Source of the DNA: Sterolibacterium denitrificans
GTDB taxonomy: Bacteria; Pseudomonadota; Gammaproteobacteria; Burkholderiales; Rhodocyclaceae
Direction: 5' to 3'
Assembly: GCF_900174485.1 (NCBI RefSeq)
Contig: NZ_LT837803.1
Span: forward strand, 496,001 to 560,000
Length of the DNA: 64,000 bases
A program made the translations under genes and the position numbers. This document shows, piece by piece, positions 55,635 to 64,000 of this stretch. Position 1 is the stretch's first letter; each line of letters starts with the position of its first letter. The notes under the pieces were generated by a model. The model was given only the letters and a program-made list of their open reading frames with translations, was not told where the DNA came from and made no database searches.

Positions 55635-55841
55635 TCTATTCCAGCGATGTCCTCCATATTGCCGTCGGCGGCTGGATCATGCCCGTTCATGGCGCGTGGC
55701 AAGCGCCTTGCCGGCATGCCGGAGCCAGCCATGTTTCAACGCCGTGCTCCGCCGGGCCTCATCCTTGCCGTCGGGATCAGCGCAGGCAATCCTGTGGCGT
55801 GTAGCGTGTAGCACGCACCAACTTCACGTATGATCAACGAA

Positions 55842-55869
55842 TTACAACAAAATAATTGTGCTATACAAT
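55842..55869 (+). promoter_or_regulatory. Candidate sigma-70 promoter for the FimV-like gene
   Basis: TTACAA (55842-55847), 16 bases, TACAAT (55864-55869), in the AT-rich part of the 420-bp spacer between the mrp operon and the fimV-like gene. The rest of the spacer holds no gene that I can support. Confidence 0.4.
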
Positions 55870-56054
55870 AGACTTTCAAGGGGCGGATGCACACTCTCCG
55901 GGCCTGGCGCGACGCTGCTGCGGGTACCTGTGTCCGGTTCTGGTTTTCTGTTTTTGGTGTTTTTGGTTGATTACGACCACCTTCGCGCCCGCACTCATTG
56001 TTCGTCACTTGCCACTCGTTAATTCGAGCCAACCTTTCGAATCAATATACCAAT

Positions 56055-58463
56055 ATGCGACAGGTACTCCATCAGGCACATAGACTTCCGTCCCGCTACC
56101 GTCTCAAGCTGCTCAGCGGGGTGTTCACGCTGATGGCACCGTTGTTCGCAACGGCACTCGAAATCGGGACGCCGCATGGCACGCCGGTGCTCGGCAATTC
56201 GCTGCACCTGGAATTTCCCATCGGTCTGTCCGGCAGCAGCGCGCTGCCCGCCAGCAACTGCTTTTACCTGGCACCGCGTCCCGATGATGTCGATGGCGAT
56301 TTTTTCCTCAAGGACATGCGTTTCACCCTTGAGAAGCGCGGGGTCGGCACCGTGCTGGTCGTAAAGTCCTCGCGCGGCATATCCAGCCCGGTCATCGGTT
56401 TTCGTGTGCAGGTCGGCTGCGATGTCGGCGTTTCTCGGGACTTCATGTTCTTCTCGTCGCAGCACGAGATCGTCGCGCCGGCAAAGCCGGCGGCGGTTGT
56501 CCAGGCAGCGGCGGCGGTCGTGCCGGCATCGGCATCCGCGGCGGCGGCATCGGCGTCTGCATCCGGCATGGCGGAAATGACGGTTGCGCGCAACACTCGC
56601 CTCAACTGGCTGGCTCGCGGGCTGTATCCATCGAGCCGGCCGCTGCGTGACGAATATCGGCGCCTGATGAAGGCAGCCAATCCCGAGCTGTTTGGCCATG
56701 CCACCGATCGCGTAGGTTCGGTACACATTCCGGCGGGTACGGTACTGAGAATTCCGCCCAACTTGCCGAAGAAGGACGCGCCAGCCAAACCCGGCGCGGT
56801 TCCGCCGCCGGCACCATCGGCACCACCGACACCATTGGCGGCACCGGCAGCCGTGCCGCAGGCCAGCGCCAGCCGCAGCGATGCCGCGCGAGTCGAAACG
56901 GCGCCGCAACGCGCCACGCAGAAAACGGATCGGCTGGTCATAGGCAGCGGCCAGGGGCGGGTGCCCTCCCTGTCGGGACAAAACCTCAGGCAGACCCTCG
57001 AACGCCTGGAGCAGATGATGACCGAAAAGAGCGAGAGCGATATCGCCATGTCGGAAACGCTGACTTCGCTGGCAGCGAGCTTCGGTGAGGTGAAAACCTA
57101 TCTGCAGGGTGTCGACGAACGCATCAAGCGCGCCGAGGCCGGGCAACTGCAGGCCCAGACGGAAATCCAGAGCTTGCGTGAGGAGTTGCACAGTTCCTTC
57201 AGCCTGGTCGAATTGCTGCTGGCCGTCGTCGGCGGCAGTATCGTCGGCGCGGGACTGATCGCGTTGTTTCAGCGGCGCCGTATTCTGGCTCCGGCTTCGC
57301 CTCGGCCGGATGTGTTTCCTCCTCCCGCGCCTCCCGCACCGCCTGCGTCCCCCACGCCTTCGAGCGGCAGGTCGGCAACGGTAAAAACAACCGGCCCGGC
57401 AGCAGCGTTGCGCGACGCCACCGAGCGCGTGGATCGTACGGATCGTGCAGAGCGTGCCGAACCCGCCAGTGGACGAGGCAAGGCCGCCCAAACCCGGCAG
57501 GAAGCGCCGGCAGCCTCGAAAGCATCGACTGCCGCGGCCGCCAGCGCCGCGCTACCCGATCGCTTCGCCGCACTCAAAAAGACCGATGCGGCATTCCCGG
57601 CCGGAAGTGAACGCGACAATCTGGACAACTCGGACAATCCATTCAATTTGTCCACGCCGTCCATCATTACGCCGGCGCCCCAAGCCTCTGCAGGCAAGGC
57701 GGCGGAGATGGAATCCGGCCTTGAGTTGCCGGCATCATCGGAAACTTCGGTTGTAGAAGCCTCAGCGCCCGTGACAAGAGAGCCCCTGGAATTCCGGATG
57801 GATGCTGAGCCTGACGACGCAGCCAAGGCCACCGGCGATGCCGAGCCGGAGCCGGCACGCAGTTTCGCCGATCCGGTGCTCGAACTCGCCGATGTCATGA
57901 CCTCGCTGGGCTTGGCCAAGGAGGCTGCGGCTGCGGTCATCGAGCACATCCGCCAGCACCCGGATCAGGATCCGTCTCACTGGTTCAAGGTACTGGAGAT
58001 CTATCGCAACACCGGCAACCGCGAAGCCTTTGACGCGGCGACGCAGGAATTGCGCCAGAAGCTGAATGTGGCGGTCGATGACTGGGCGAGCGATTCGGGC
58101 AAGCAGGAAAAGACCAGCCTGGAGCACTACCCGCATCTTGCGCAGAACCTGCAGGCGTTGTGGCCCCGGCCCGAATGCGAAGAGTTCCTGACGAAACTGC
58201 TGGAAGACAATCGTGATGGCAAGCGCCTGGGTTTCCCGCAGGCAGTGGCGGCGGAGATCGTGCTGCTGCGGGCCATGCTGCGCAACTCGCTGCAGATCGA
58301 CTTTCCCCCGATCGGCAACGTGGCGAATGAGGATGCCGCGGAGAATGCGGCGCCCGTGGAGACGTCCAGGGACAATTCGGACAACACGGACAACACCGGC
58401 GGGTTGACGCTTGCCGATCCGGTGGAAGGCACCGCGCCGCGCGAAATTCGCCTGCTGCCGTAG
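56055..58463 (+). CDS. FimV-like polar/pilus assembly protein
   Basis: 802 residues. Short N-terminal signal-like segment (LLSGVFTLMAPLFATA), then a FimV N-terminal domain (LEIGTPHGTPVLGNSLHLEF), a low-complexity Ala/Pro region, a coiled coil near 310-395, a membrane helix (LLLAVVGGSIVGAGLIALF, about 400), a long disordered acidic linker and a C-terminal TPR/FimV domain (LELADVMTSLGLAKEAAAAV ... SHWFKVLEIYRNTGN). Likely inner-membrane scaffold for type IV pili and polarity. Confidence 0.85.
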   Translation: MRQVLHQAHRLPSRYRLKLLSGVFTLMAPLFATALEIGTPHGTPVLGNSLHLEFPIGLSGSSALPASNCFYLAPRPDDVDGDFFLKDMRFTLEKRGVGTVLVVKSSRGISSPVIGFRVQVGCDVGVSRDFMFFSSQHEIVAPAKPAAVVQAAAAVVPASASAAAASASASGMAEMTVARNTRLNWLARGLYPSSRPLRDEYRRLMKAANPELFGHATDRVGSVHIPAGTVLRIPPNLPKKDAPAKPGAVPPPAPSAPPTPLAAPAAVPQASASRSDAARVETAPQRATQKTDRLVIGSGQGRVPSLSGQNLRQTLERLEQMMTEKSESDIAMSETLTSLAASFGEVKTYLQGVDERIKRAEAGQLQAQTEIQSLREELHSSFSLVELLLAVVGGSIVGAGLIALFQRRRILAPASPRPDVFPPPAPPAPPASPTPSSGRSATVKTTGPAAALRDATERVDRTDRAERAEPASGRGKAAQTRQEAPAASKASTAAAASAALPDRFAALKKTDAAFPAGSERDNLDNSDNPFNLSTPSIITPAPQASAGKAAEMESGLELPASSETSVVEASAPVTREPLEFRMDAEPDDAAKATGDAEPEPARSFADPVLELADVMTSLGLAKEAAAAVIEHIRQHPDQDPSHWFKVLEIYRNTGNREAFDAATQELRQKLNVAVDDWASDSGKQEKTSLEHYPHLAQNLQALWPRPECEEFLTKLLEDNRDGKRLGFPQAVAAEIVLLRAMLRNSLQIDFPPIGNVANEDAAENAAPVETSRDNSDNTDNTGGLTLADPVEGTAPREIRLLP

Positions 58464-58529
58464 CCGGACGGAAGAAATGAGCGACGTGCCTGCGACCCTT
58501 GGCTGTATTGCAGGATGTTCGCGCTAGTC

Positions 58530-59522
58530 ATGCACCTTGCCCGCGCCGCGTTCCGTTATTGCGGTCGTTTCGCGCCGTCGCCGACCGGCCCCCTGCATTT
58601 TGGTTCGTTGATCGCCGCCGTCGGCAGCTATCTCGATGCGCGCCATCATGCGGGCCTGTGGCGCTTGCGCATCGAGGATGTGGATCAGCCGCGCTGCCAG
58701 GCCGGCGCCAGCGACGACATTCTGCGTTTGCTCGAAGCCTACGGTTTTGAATGGGATGGCGAAGTCATTTACCAAAGCCGCCGCACGGCCGATTACCGCG
58801 CCGCGTTCGAGCGCCTGCGGGCCGCCGGACAGGTGTTTCCATGTGCCTGCACGCGCAGTGAACTGGCCGATTCCAGAATCGATCGCCCCGAGTCCGAGTC
58901 CGAGTCCGAGCCTGAGCTTGCGTCCGCGCGCCTGGCGAATGACGGTGCCCGTGTTTATCCCGGCACTTGCCGCGATGGACTGCCCGCGGGGCGTGTGCCG
59001 CGCGCCTGGCGGCTGCGGGTGGGCGATGCCCGCATCCACTTTGCGGATGCCGTGCAGGGCCGTATCGAACAGGATCTGGCGCGGGATGCGGGCGACTTCA
59101 TCCTGTTGCGCGCCGACGGCCTGTTCGCCTACCAGCTTGCCGTGGTCGTGGATGATGCCGAGCAGGGGATCAGCCACGTCGTACGCGGCGCCGATCTGCT
59201 CGATTCGACGCCGCGCCAGATGCTGCTGCAGCGCTTGCTGAATCTGCCGACGCCGCAATATGCCCACTTGCCGCTGGCCATCGATGCCGGTGGCGAAAAG
59301 CTTTCCAAACAGACCCGCGCCAGGCCGTTGATGCGCAGCCAGGCCCGCCCCGCGCTGTTTGCCGCGCTGCAATTCCTCGGTCAGGCGCCATCGCCGGACT
59401 TGCGCGATGCCAGCCTGGGTGAGCTATGGCAGTGGGCCATCGGCCACTGGTCCCTGAGCGGGGTTCCACGGCGCAACCGCCTGGCGGCGGATTTGCCCGA
59501 GGCGTATTCTTGCTCTTCCTGA
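58530..59522 (+). CDS. gluQRS: Glutamyl-Q tRNA(Asp) synthetase
   Basis: 330 residues. Class I synthetase core without anticodon domain: RFAPSPTGPLHFGSL carries the HIGH-like motif, RIEDVDQPR follows, and EKLSKQTRA is the KMSKS-like motif. It glutamylates queuosine in tRNA-Asp. A Glu/Ser tandem insert (ESESESEPEL, from GAGTCC repeats at about 58894-58912) is unusual. The zinc region begins CACTRSEL. ATG 58515 is an alternative start. Confidence 0.93.
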   Translation: MHLARAAFRYCGRFAPSPTGPLHFGSLIAAVGSYLDARHHAGLWRLRIEDVDQPRCQAGASDDILRLLEAYGFEWDGEVIYQSRRTADYRAAFERLRAAGQVFPCACTRSELADSRIDRPESESESEPELASARLANDGARVYPGTCRDGLPAGRVPRAWRLRVGDARIHFADAVQGRIEQDLARDAGDFILLRADGLFAYQLAVVVDDAEQGISHVVRGADLLDSTPRQMLLQRLLNLPTPQYAHLPLAIDAGGEKLSKQTRARPLMRSQARPALFAALQFLGQAPSPDLRDASLGELWQWAIGHWSLSGVPRRNRLAADLPEAYSCSS

Positions 59523-59542
59523 CTTCCTGAAGGAGTGTGTTC

Positions 59543-59953
59543 ATGATCATCCGCACCGACGACGAGTTGCGCCGCATCCTGCGCGACAACCGGGTCATCG
59601 CCGTTGTGGGGCTGTCGGCCAATCCGGCACGGCCAAGCAACGCGGTGGCCAGATACCTGATGGCGCATGGTTACTCCGTCATCCCCGTCAATCCCGCCGA
59701 GACCGAGATTCTTGGCCAGCCGTGCTATCCCGATCTGGCCTCGATTCCGCAGCCGGTCGATATCGTCGATTGCTTCCGCAAGTCCGAAGACACGCCGCCC
59801 CTGGCCCAGGCCGCAGTCGCGATCGGCGCCAAGGTGCTGTGGCTGCAGTTGGGCGTGAGCAATGAAACCGCCGCGCAGACGGCCTCTGCCGGCGGACTGG
59901 CGGTCGTCATGGATCGCTGCGTCGAAATCGAACATGCGCGGTTGCTGAGCTGA
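59543..59953 (+). CDS. CoA-binding-domain protein (YccU-like)
   Basis: 136 residues of a single CoA_binding Rossmann domain: VIAVVGLSANPARPSNAVAR start, PVNPAETEILGQPCYPDL, and a C-terminal VVMDRCVEIEHARL with the conserved DRC. ATG 59543 is set by AAGGAG seven bases upstream; the GTG at 59537 is a poor alternative. Function unknown across the family. Confidence 0.9.
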   Translation: MIIRTDDELRRILRDNRVIAVVGLSANPARPSNAVARYLMAHGYSVIPVNPAETEILGQPCYPDLASIPQPVDIVDCFRKSEDTPPLAQAAVAIGAKVLWLQLGVSNETAAQTASAGGLAVVMDRCVEIEHARLLS

Positions 59954-60108
59954 GTCTGTGGACGGGATGAGCTGTGCCAATGTGAACACTTGAAAGGTCG
60001 CAAGGCTGAAAGGTTGAAAGATGGCTGCGGGAATGGAAAATGGCCTGGCATGAGCATTGAAACCACCCACCAGGTCGGCGATGCCTGGCCGAAAACCTGA
60101 GGCGGACC

Positions 60109-61095
60109 ATGCGCCGGCGTCTTGTTTTCGGCGTGCTTCTGCTGACGGCAACGACCGGGTTGCCGCTGTCGCCGTTGGCATTGGCGCTGGCCGCGCCGCA
60201 AGCGCCTGATGAACGCAACTCCCCTGCTGCCGGCATTGCCGTGGTCTATCCGGATCTGAGGGAGCCGTATCGCAGTGTGTTTTCCAGAATCATCGAAGGG
60301 GTCGAGCTTCAGGCCAGGGTGCGCGTTACCGGCATACCGGTCGGCGCCGGCCAGAGTGCCGCCGACCTGGCCGGCGAGCTGCGGCGCCAGGAGGTCCGCA
60401 GCGTCATTGCGCTCGGCCGCAACGGACTGAAGGCGATCAAGAGCGCCGGGGGCATCCCCGACATCGGCATCGTTGTCGGTGGCGTGGTTTCCGTTCCGGA
60501 AGCGGAAATCCGCGGCATGTCGGTCCATAGCCTGGCGCCGGATCCGCTGCTGCTTTTCGAGCGCCTGCGCAACATGGCGCCGGGTACGCGGCGCATTTAT
60601 GTGGCCTATGAGCCGGGGCAGAATGCCTGGCTGATGCGCCTGGCGCGCGAGGCGGCGCGCAATCTCGGCCTTGAGCTGATCACCCAGGAAACCGCGGACG
60701 TGAAGAGCGCCCTGCGCTTTTACCGCGATGCCATGGGCAGCATGGATCCGCGCCGGGATGCCCTGTGGCTGCCACAGGACTCGGTTGCCGCGGAAGAATC
60801 CGTCGTCCTTCCCCGGGTGCTGCAGGAAGCCTGGGGGCGCAACCTGCTGGTTTTTTCCAGCAGTGTGATGCACGTCAAGCGTGGCGCACTGTTCGCGCTG
60901 TATCCGGACAATCTTCAACTCGGCCGCCGCCTTGCCAGCAGCGCGCTGGCTGCGCTGGCGGGCAGCCAGACGGAACGGGGCATGACGCCGCTCAGAGAGG
61001 TGCTGGTTGCAGTTAATATACGCACGGCCAGTCATCTTGGTTTGGCGATCAACAGCAACCAGCAGAACTTCGACTTGGTCTTCCCTGAGCCATGA
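60109..61095 (+). CDS. Periplasmic ABC-type binding protein (TrpX-like) coupled to a kinase
   Basis: 328 residues. Signal peptide (LVFGVLLLTATTGLPL ... ALA) and a PF04392-like substrate-binding domain (GIAVVYPDLREPYRSVF ... DIGIVVGGVVS ... LLVFSSSVMHVKRGALFALY). No permease or ATPase gene follows; the stop overlaps the kinase start (ATGA). It is therefore likely the extracytoplasmic ligand sensor of the kinase (inference). Confidence 0.85.
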   Translation: MRRRLVFGVLLLTATTGLPLSPLALALAAPQAPDERNSPAAGIAVVYPDLREPYRSVFSRIIEGVELQARVRVTGIPVGAGQSAADLAGELRRQEVRSVIALGRNGLKAIKSAGGIPDIGIVVGGVVSVPEAEIRGMSVHSLAPDPLLLFERLRNMAPGTRRIYVAYEPGQNAWLMRLAREAARNLGLELITQETADVKSALRFYRDAMGSMDPRRDALWLPQDSVAAEESVVLPRVLQEAWGRNLLVFSSSVMHVKRGALFALYPDNLQLGRRLASSALAALAGSQTERGMTPLREVLVAVNIRTASHLGLAINSNQQNFDLVFPEP

Positions 61096-64000
61096 CCCCC
61101 ATGCAGTCATTCCGTCGTCTGTTGCGACGCACTGCCATCAGGCACCAGCTGGCCGCTGTGGTCGGCACTGCCGTTGCGGTCATTGCAATCGTTTCCTCGC
61201 TGGCCATTTCATGGCAGACCAGCCGCCAGATCAGCCGCCACCAGATCGAGCAGGGCCGCCAGGTCGCCGAAAACCTGGCGCGCCAGAGCCGGCTGGCGCT
61301 GCTCTACGATGCATCCGACAACGCCAGCGATGTTGCCGCGCTCACCCTGGCCTTTCCGGACGTCGTGTCGCTGGCGATCCATCGTGACGACGGTAGCGTG
61401 CTGCTCAGCAAAAACAATGCTTCCGATGCCTCGTCCATTGACGACGACAGGGCGCGCCCCATTCCTGCCAGAAGCTATCTGGCGCGGGAAACCGACGATG
61501 CCTGGTACTTCGTCGCGCCGGTGAAAATCGGCAGCGAGGAAGCCTCTCCGTTCAGCGTCAGCGAACCCAGCCAGCAGGCGCTCGGCTATGTGAGCGTGGT
61601 CAAAAGCAAGGCGACGCTGAGGCGGATGCAGGCGGAAGTCTTCGCCGTCAATTTCTCCGTATCCTTCATCATCGCCCTGATCGTTCTGGCCATCCTGCGT
61701 TCCCTGGCGCAGCGCATGACCCGCCCGCTGCTGCGTCTTTCCGACGTCATGGCCCAGGCGGAGGCGGGAACCCGCGGATTGCGCGCCGATACCGCCGGTC
61801 CGAAAGACATTGCCGACATGTCGATCGCCTTCAACAAGATGATGCGGGTGCTTGAAGAGCGGGAGACGGAGCTGCGCACGGCGCGCGACAACGCGCTGAA
61901 ATTCGCGCAACTGAAAGCCGATTTTGCGGCAACCGTCAGCCACGAGATACGCACGCCGCTGAACGGCGTGGTCGGTACCCTCGATATCCTGATGGCGGCC
62001 GATCTGCCGCCGAAGCAGCACCAGTTCGTCGAAATTGCCTGGGATTCTTCGCAATATCTGCTCGACCTGATCAACAACATCCTCGATTTCTCGCGGCTGG
62101 AGGCCGACAAGGTCGCGCTGGAGAAAACCGACTTCGGCCTCGTCCATCTCGTCGAAGGCGTGCTGGAACTGCTGACTCCGCAGGCGGCGCAGAAAAAACT
62201 CGACCTCGGCTATCTGATCGCCGCCGAGGTTCCCGCGCGCATGCTCGGCGACCCGCGCCGCCTGCGCCAGATACTGATCAATCTGATCGGCAATGCCATC
62301 AAGTTCACCCAGCAGGGCAGCGTCAGCGTGCGGGTCTCGAAGGCGGCGGATGGCGGCGGCCCGGTCGATGGCGAAACCGTGCTGTCTTTCGAAGTCATCG
62401 ATACCGGCATCGGTATTTCCAGTGAAGCGCAGGCAAACATCTTCGATTCATTCACCCAGGAAGACACGTCGACGACGCGGCGCTTTGGCGGCTCCGGACT
62501 CGGTCTGGCAATTTCCAGGCAACTGGTCGAACTGATGGGCGGCAGCATCGGCGTCGACAGCGCGCCGGGACAGGGCAGCAGATTCTGGTTTTCGATTCCC
62601 ATGGGCACCACCGTGAGTACCATGAGCACCATGGGGGCGCATCCCGCGATGGAAGACGGGACGGCGGAACAGCCGCGCTGGTCCGGGGTGCGCGCGCTCA
62701 TCATCGAGGAAAGCGAGCTTGCCCGGCGTTTTCTCCAGCAGACACTTTCCGCATGGGGTCTGGAATGCAAGGCCAGCAGCGATGCCAATGCCGCATTGAG
62801 CGAGCTGCACGCGGCGGAGCAGGCCGGCAGGCCGTACCAACTGCTGATCCTCGACACGACTTTTGCGACCGGCGACGGCAGCAGCCTGCCGCTGCGCATC
62901 CAGAGTGAACTCCAGCGGCCGCCGCGTCTGATTCTGATGAACCGCTTTGGCGCCGATTACGTGCCGGCGGCCGTGCATGCCGATGGTTATGTGGCCAAGC
63001 CCCTGCGTGTCGAACGCCTGCTCGAAACCTTGCGCGGGGTGCTGGGCGATTGCGGCGCGATATCACCTGCGCCTGCGCCCGCCGGCCCGATCCTGCTTCC
63101 GCTCCCGGCCGAACGGAAACGCGTCGCTGCCGACGTTCGCGAGGCAGCGCAGCCGGCTGGGGCCGAGGCCGGGCTCGAATGCGAGTGCGAGATCCTCGTG
63201 ATCGAGGACAACCGTACCAATCAGGCCATCATTCAGGGCTTGCTGGAGGTGCTGGGCTGCAAGGCGGAAATTGCCGAGGACGGTCAGCAGGGGCTGCGCG
63301 CCTTCAAGCGCCGGGACTGGAGCCTGATCCTGATGGATTGCTGCATGCCGGAAATGGATGGCTACGAGGTGACGGCGGCGATTCGCGACATCGAACGCAA
63401 TTCCGGCAAGCACGTTCCCGTCGTTGCGATGACGGCCAATGTGTCGCCGGGCGATATCGAAAAATGCCTCGCTGCCGGCATGGATGATCACCTGGCCAAA
63501 CCGCTGAATCTGGAAAGCCTCTCCGACAAGCTGCAGCGCTGGATCCCTCGCTATGTCCCTGTGCGCGCCACGCCGCGTCCGGAGGCCAGATTGCACGCGC
63601 ACGCGAACCGGGAGGCCGAGCCGGAAACCGCCACGATCGACAGCGACAAGCTGGCCAAGCTGCGCGAGCAACTGGGCAGTGCCTTTGGCCAGGCAATCCG
63701 TCCCTTTCTCGAAGACATGCCGGTCTATTTCGAGCGCATGGCGCAGGCCATCGAGAGGGACGACGCGGGCGCGCTTCATCGCGCCGCTCACGCGGTCAAG
63801 GGCGCTGCCGGCAACCTGGGTTGCGACGGCCTCGCCGAGCTTGCCCGCGAAATGGAGGACGGCGCCGCGGCGCTCGCCGTGGCCGACTTGCTGGAAATGC
63901 TCGCCCGGGCCCGGCTCGAATACGGGCTGGTGAAACAGGTTCTGCTCGGCGAATTGCAGACGCTGCCGCTGCTGCCGGCCGAAGACAGCAGCAAGGGGGC
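61092..64000 (+). CDS. Hybrid sensor histidine kinase, 3' end beyond the window
   Basis: At least 969 residues; open to the last base. Two membrane helices (about 15-38 and 180-200) flank a periplasmic domain, then HAMP, HisKA with phospho-His284 (VSHEIRTPLNG), HATPase (N-box LINLIGNAIKF, G-boxes VIDTGIGIS and GGSGLGLAIS). The first receiver (about 535-650) looks atypical (EES acid pair, Asp588, Asn in place of Thr/Ser); the second is normal (Asp749, LMDCCMPEMDG; TAN; KPL), and an Hpt domain follows with His900 (HAVKGAAGNLG). BvgS/BarA-type phosphorelay. The response regulator must lie downstream. Confidence 0.93.
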   Translation, partial: MTPMQSFRRLLRRTAIRHQLAAVVGTAVAVIAIVSSLAISWQTSRQISRHQIEQGRQVAENLARQSRLALLYDASDNASDVAALTLAFPDVVSLAIHRDDGSVLLSKNNASDASSIDDDRARPIPARSYLARETDDAWYFVAPVKIGSEEASPFSVSEPSQQALGYVSVVKSKATLRRMQAEVFAVNFSVSFIIALIVLAILRSLAQRMTRPLLRLSDVMAQAEAGTRGLRADTAGPKDIADMSIAFNKMMRVLEERETELRTARDNALKFAQLKADFAATVSHEIRTPLNGVVGTLDILMAADLPPKQHQFVEIAWDSSQYLLDLINNILDFSRLEADKVALEKTDFGLVHLVEGVLELLTPQAAQKKLDLGYLIAAEVPARMLGDPRRLRQILINLIGNAIKFTQQGSVSVRVSKAADGGGPVDGETVLSFEVIDTGIGISSEAQANIFDSFTQEDTSTTRRFGGSGLGLAISRQLVELMGGSIGVDSAPGQGSRFWFSIPMGTTVSTMSTMGAHPAMEDGTAEQPRWSGVRALIIEESELARRFLQQTLSAWGLECKASSDANAALSELHAAEQAGRPYQLLILDTTFATGDGSSLPLRIQSELQRPPRLILMNRFGADYVPAAVHADGYVAKPLRVERLLETLRGVLGDCGAISPAPAPAGPILLPLPAERKRVAADVREAAQPAGAEAGLECECEILVIEDNRTNQAIIQGLLEVLGCKAEIAEDGQQGLRAFKRRDWSLILMDCCMPEMDGYEVTAAIRDIERNSGKHVPVVAMTANVSPGDIEKCLAAGMDDHLAKPLNLESLSDKLQRWIPRYVPVRATPRPEARLHAHANREAEPETATIDSDKLAKLREQLGSAFGQAIRPFLEDMPVYFERMAQAIERDDAGALHRAAHAVKGAAGNLGCDGLAELAREMEDGAAALAVADLLEMLARARLEYGLVKQVLLGELQTLPLLPAEDSSKG

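Noticed and set aside
52752..55811. 1019-codon open frame on the + strand opposite mnhA
   Set aside because: Antisense shadow of a GC-rich gene; no family-like sequence, while the minus strand encodes a clear MrpA-MrpB.

Overview
GC-rich chromosomal DNA of a betaproteobacterium, probably Rhodocyclales and perhaps close to Sterolibacterium. This is an inference from the def-fmt-htpX and LysM-dprA-smg-topB neighbourhoods, the steroid/lipid-type catabolic enzymes and the gene content; I could not run a search. Nearly all genes are protein coding. I see no rRNA, tRNA or CRISPR array.

Layout. (1) 1-12,864: an accessory metabolic island. A TetR regulator faces a tightly overlapping operon (VOC protein, unknown protein, sulfotransferase, class III aminotransferase, epimerase/reductase, SRPBCC protein). 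A convergent pair (sulfotransferase plus DUF1214 protein), a retinol-dehydrogenase-like SDR, a Ddn-like nitroreductase, an NTF2-like protein and an AraC regulator follow. (2) 12,841-22,582: a sedentary chromosomal integron. The integrase IntI (+ strand) carries the integron-specific patch. To its left lies a minus-strand cassette array bounded by attC sites (RYYYAAC...GTTRRRY). Cassettes, from the integrase outward: HNH nuclease, bacterial-PH protein, a cassette without a clear gene, a two-TM unknown, a NYN/OST-HTH protein, a nucleotidyl-cyclase-like protein, an alpha/beta hydrolase, and a terminal composite cassette (secreted protein, YoeB fragment, split hicB). Two IS1111-attC-type elements, one complete and one deleted, each split an attC. 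The terminal attC supplies the last codons and stop of the araC gene.

(3) 22,583-24,000: two toxin-antitoxin modules (ParDE/RelE-like; MazEF with a frameshifted mazF). (4) 24,077-34,423: a phytoene-desaturase-like flavoprotein, SDR, CoxG-like protein, CNNM/CorC protein, CruF-like membrane protein, lipoprotein, thioesterase, LLM-class flavoprotein, EamA exporter and DNA polymerase IV. (5) 34,463-42,571: housekeeping genes htpX, fmt, def, a LysM protein, dprA, smg and topB. (6) 42,572-43,141: a gene-free, strongly structured repeat region bounded by 27-bp inverted repeats. (7) 43,142-64,000: MsbA-like ABC exporter, KstD-like flavoprotein, TDT transporter, universal stress protein, a six-gene Mrp Na+/H+ antiporter operon (mrpA and mrpB fused), FimV-like protein, GluQRS, a CoA-binding protein, and a periplasmic binding protein coupled to a hybrid histidine kinase that runs off the right edge.

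The most notable observation concerns the two IS1111-attC copies. The non-coding segment downstream of the transposase is nearly identical in both except for a short window. That window is complementary, at the same offset, to the different attC sequence lying to the right of each copy. A second segment repeats the left attC core/IS junction. This is what a target-guiding bridge RNA (seekRNA) retuned to each insertion site would look like.
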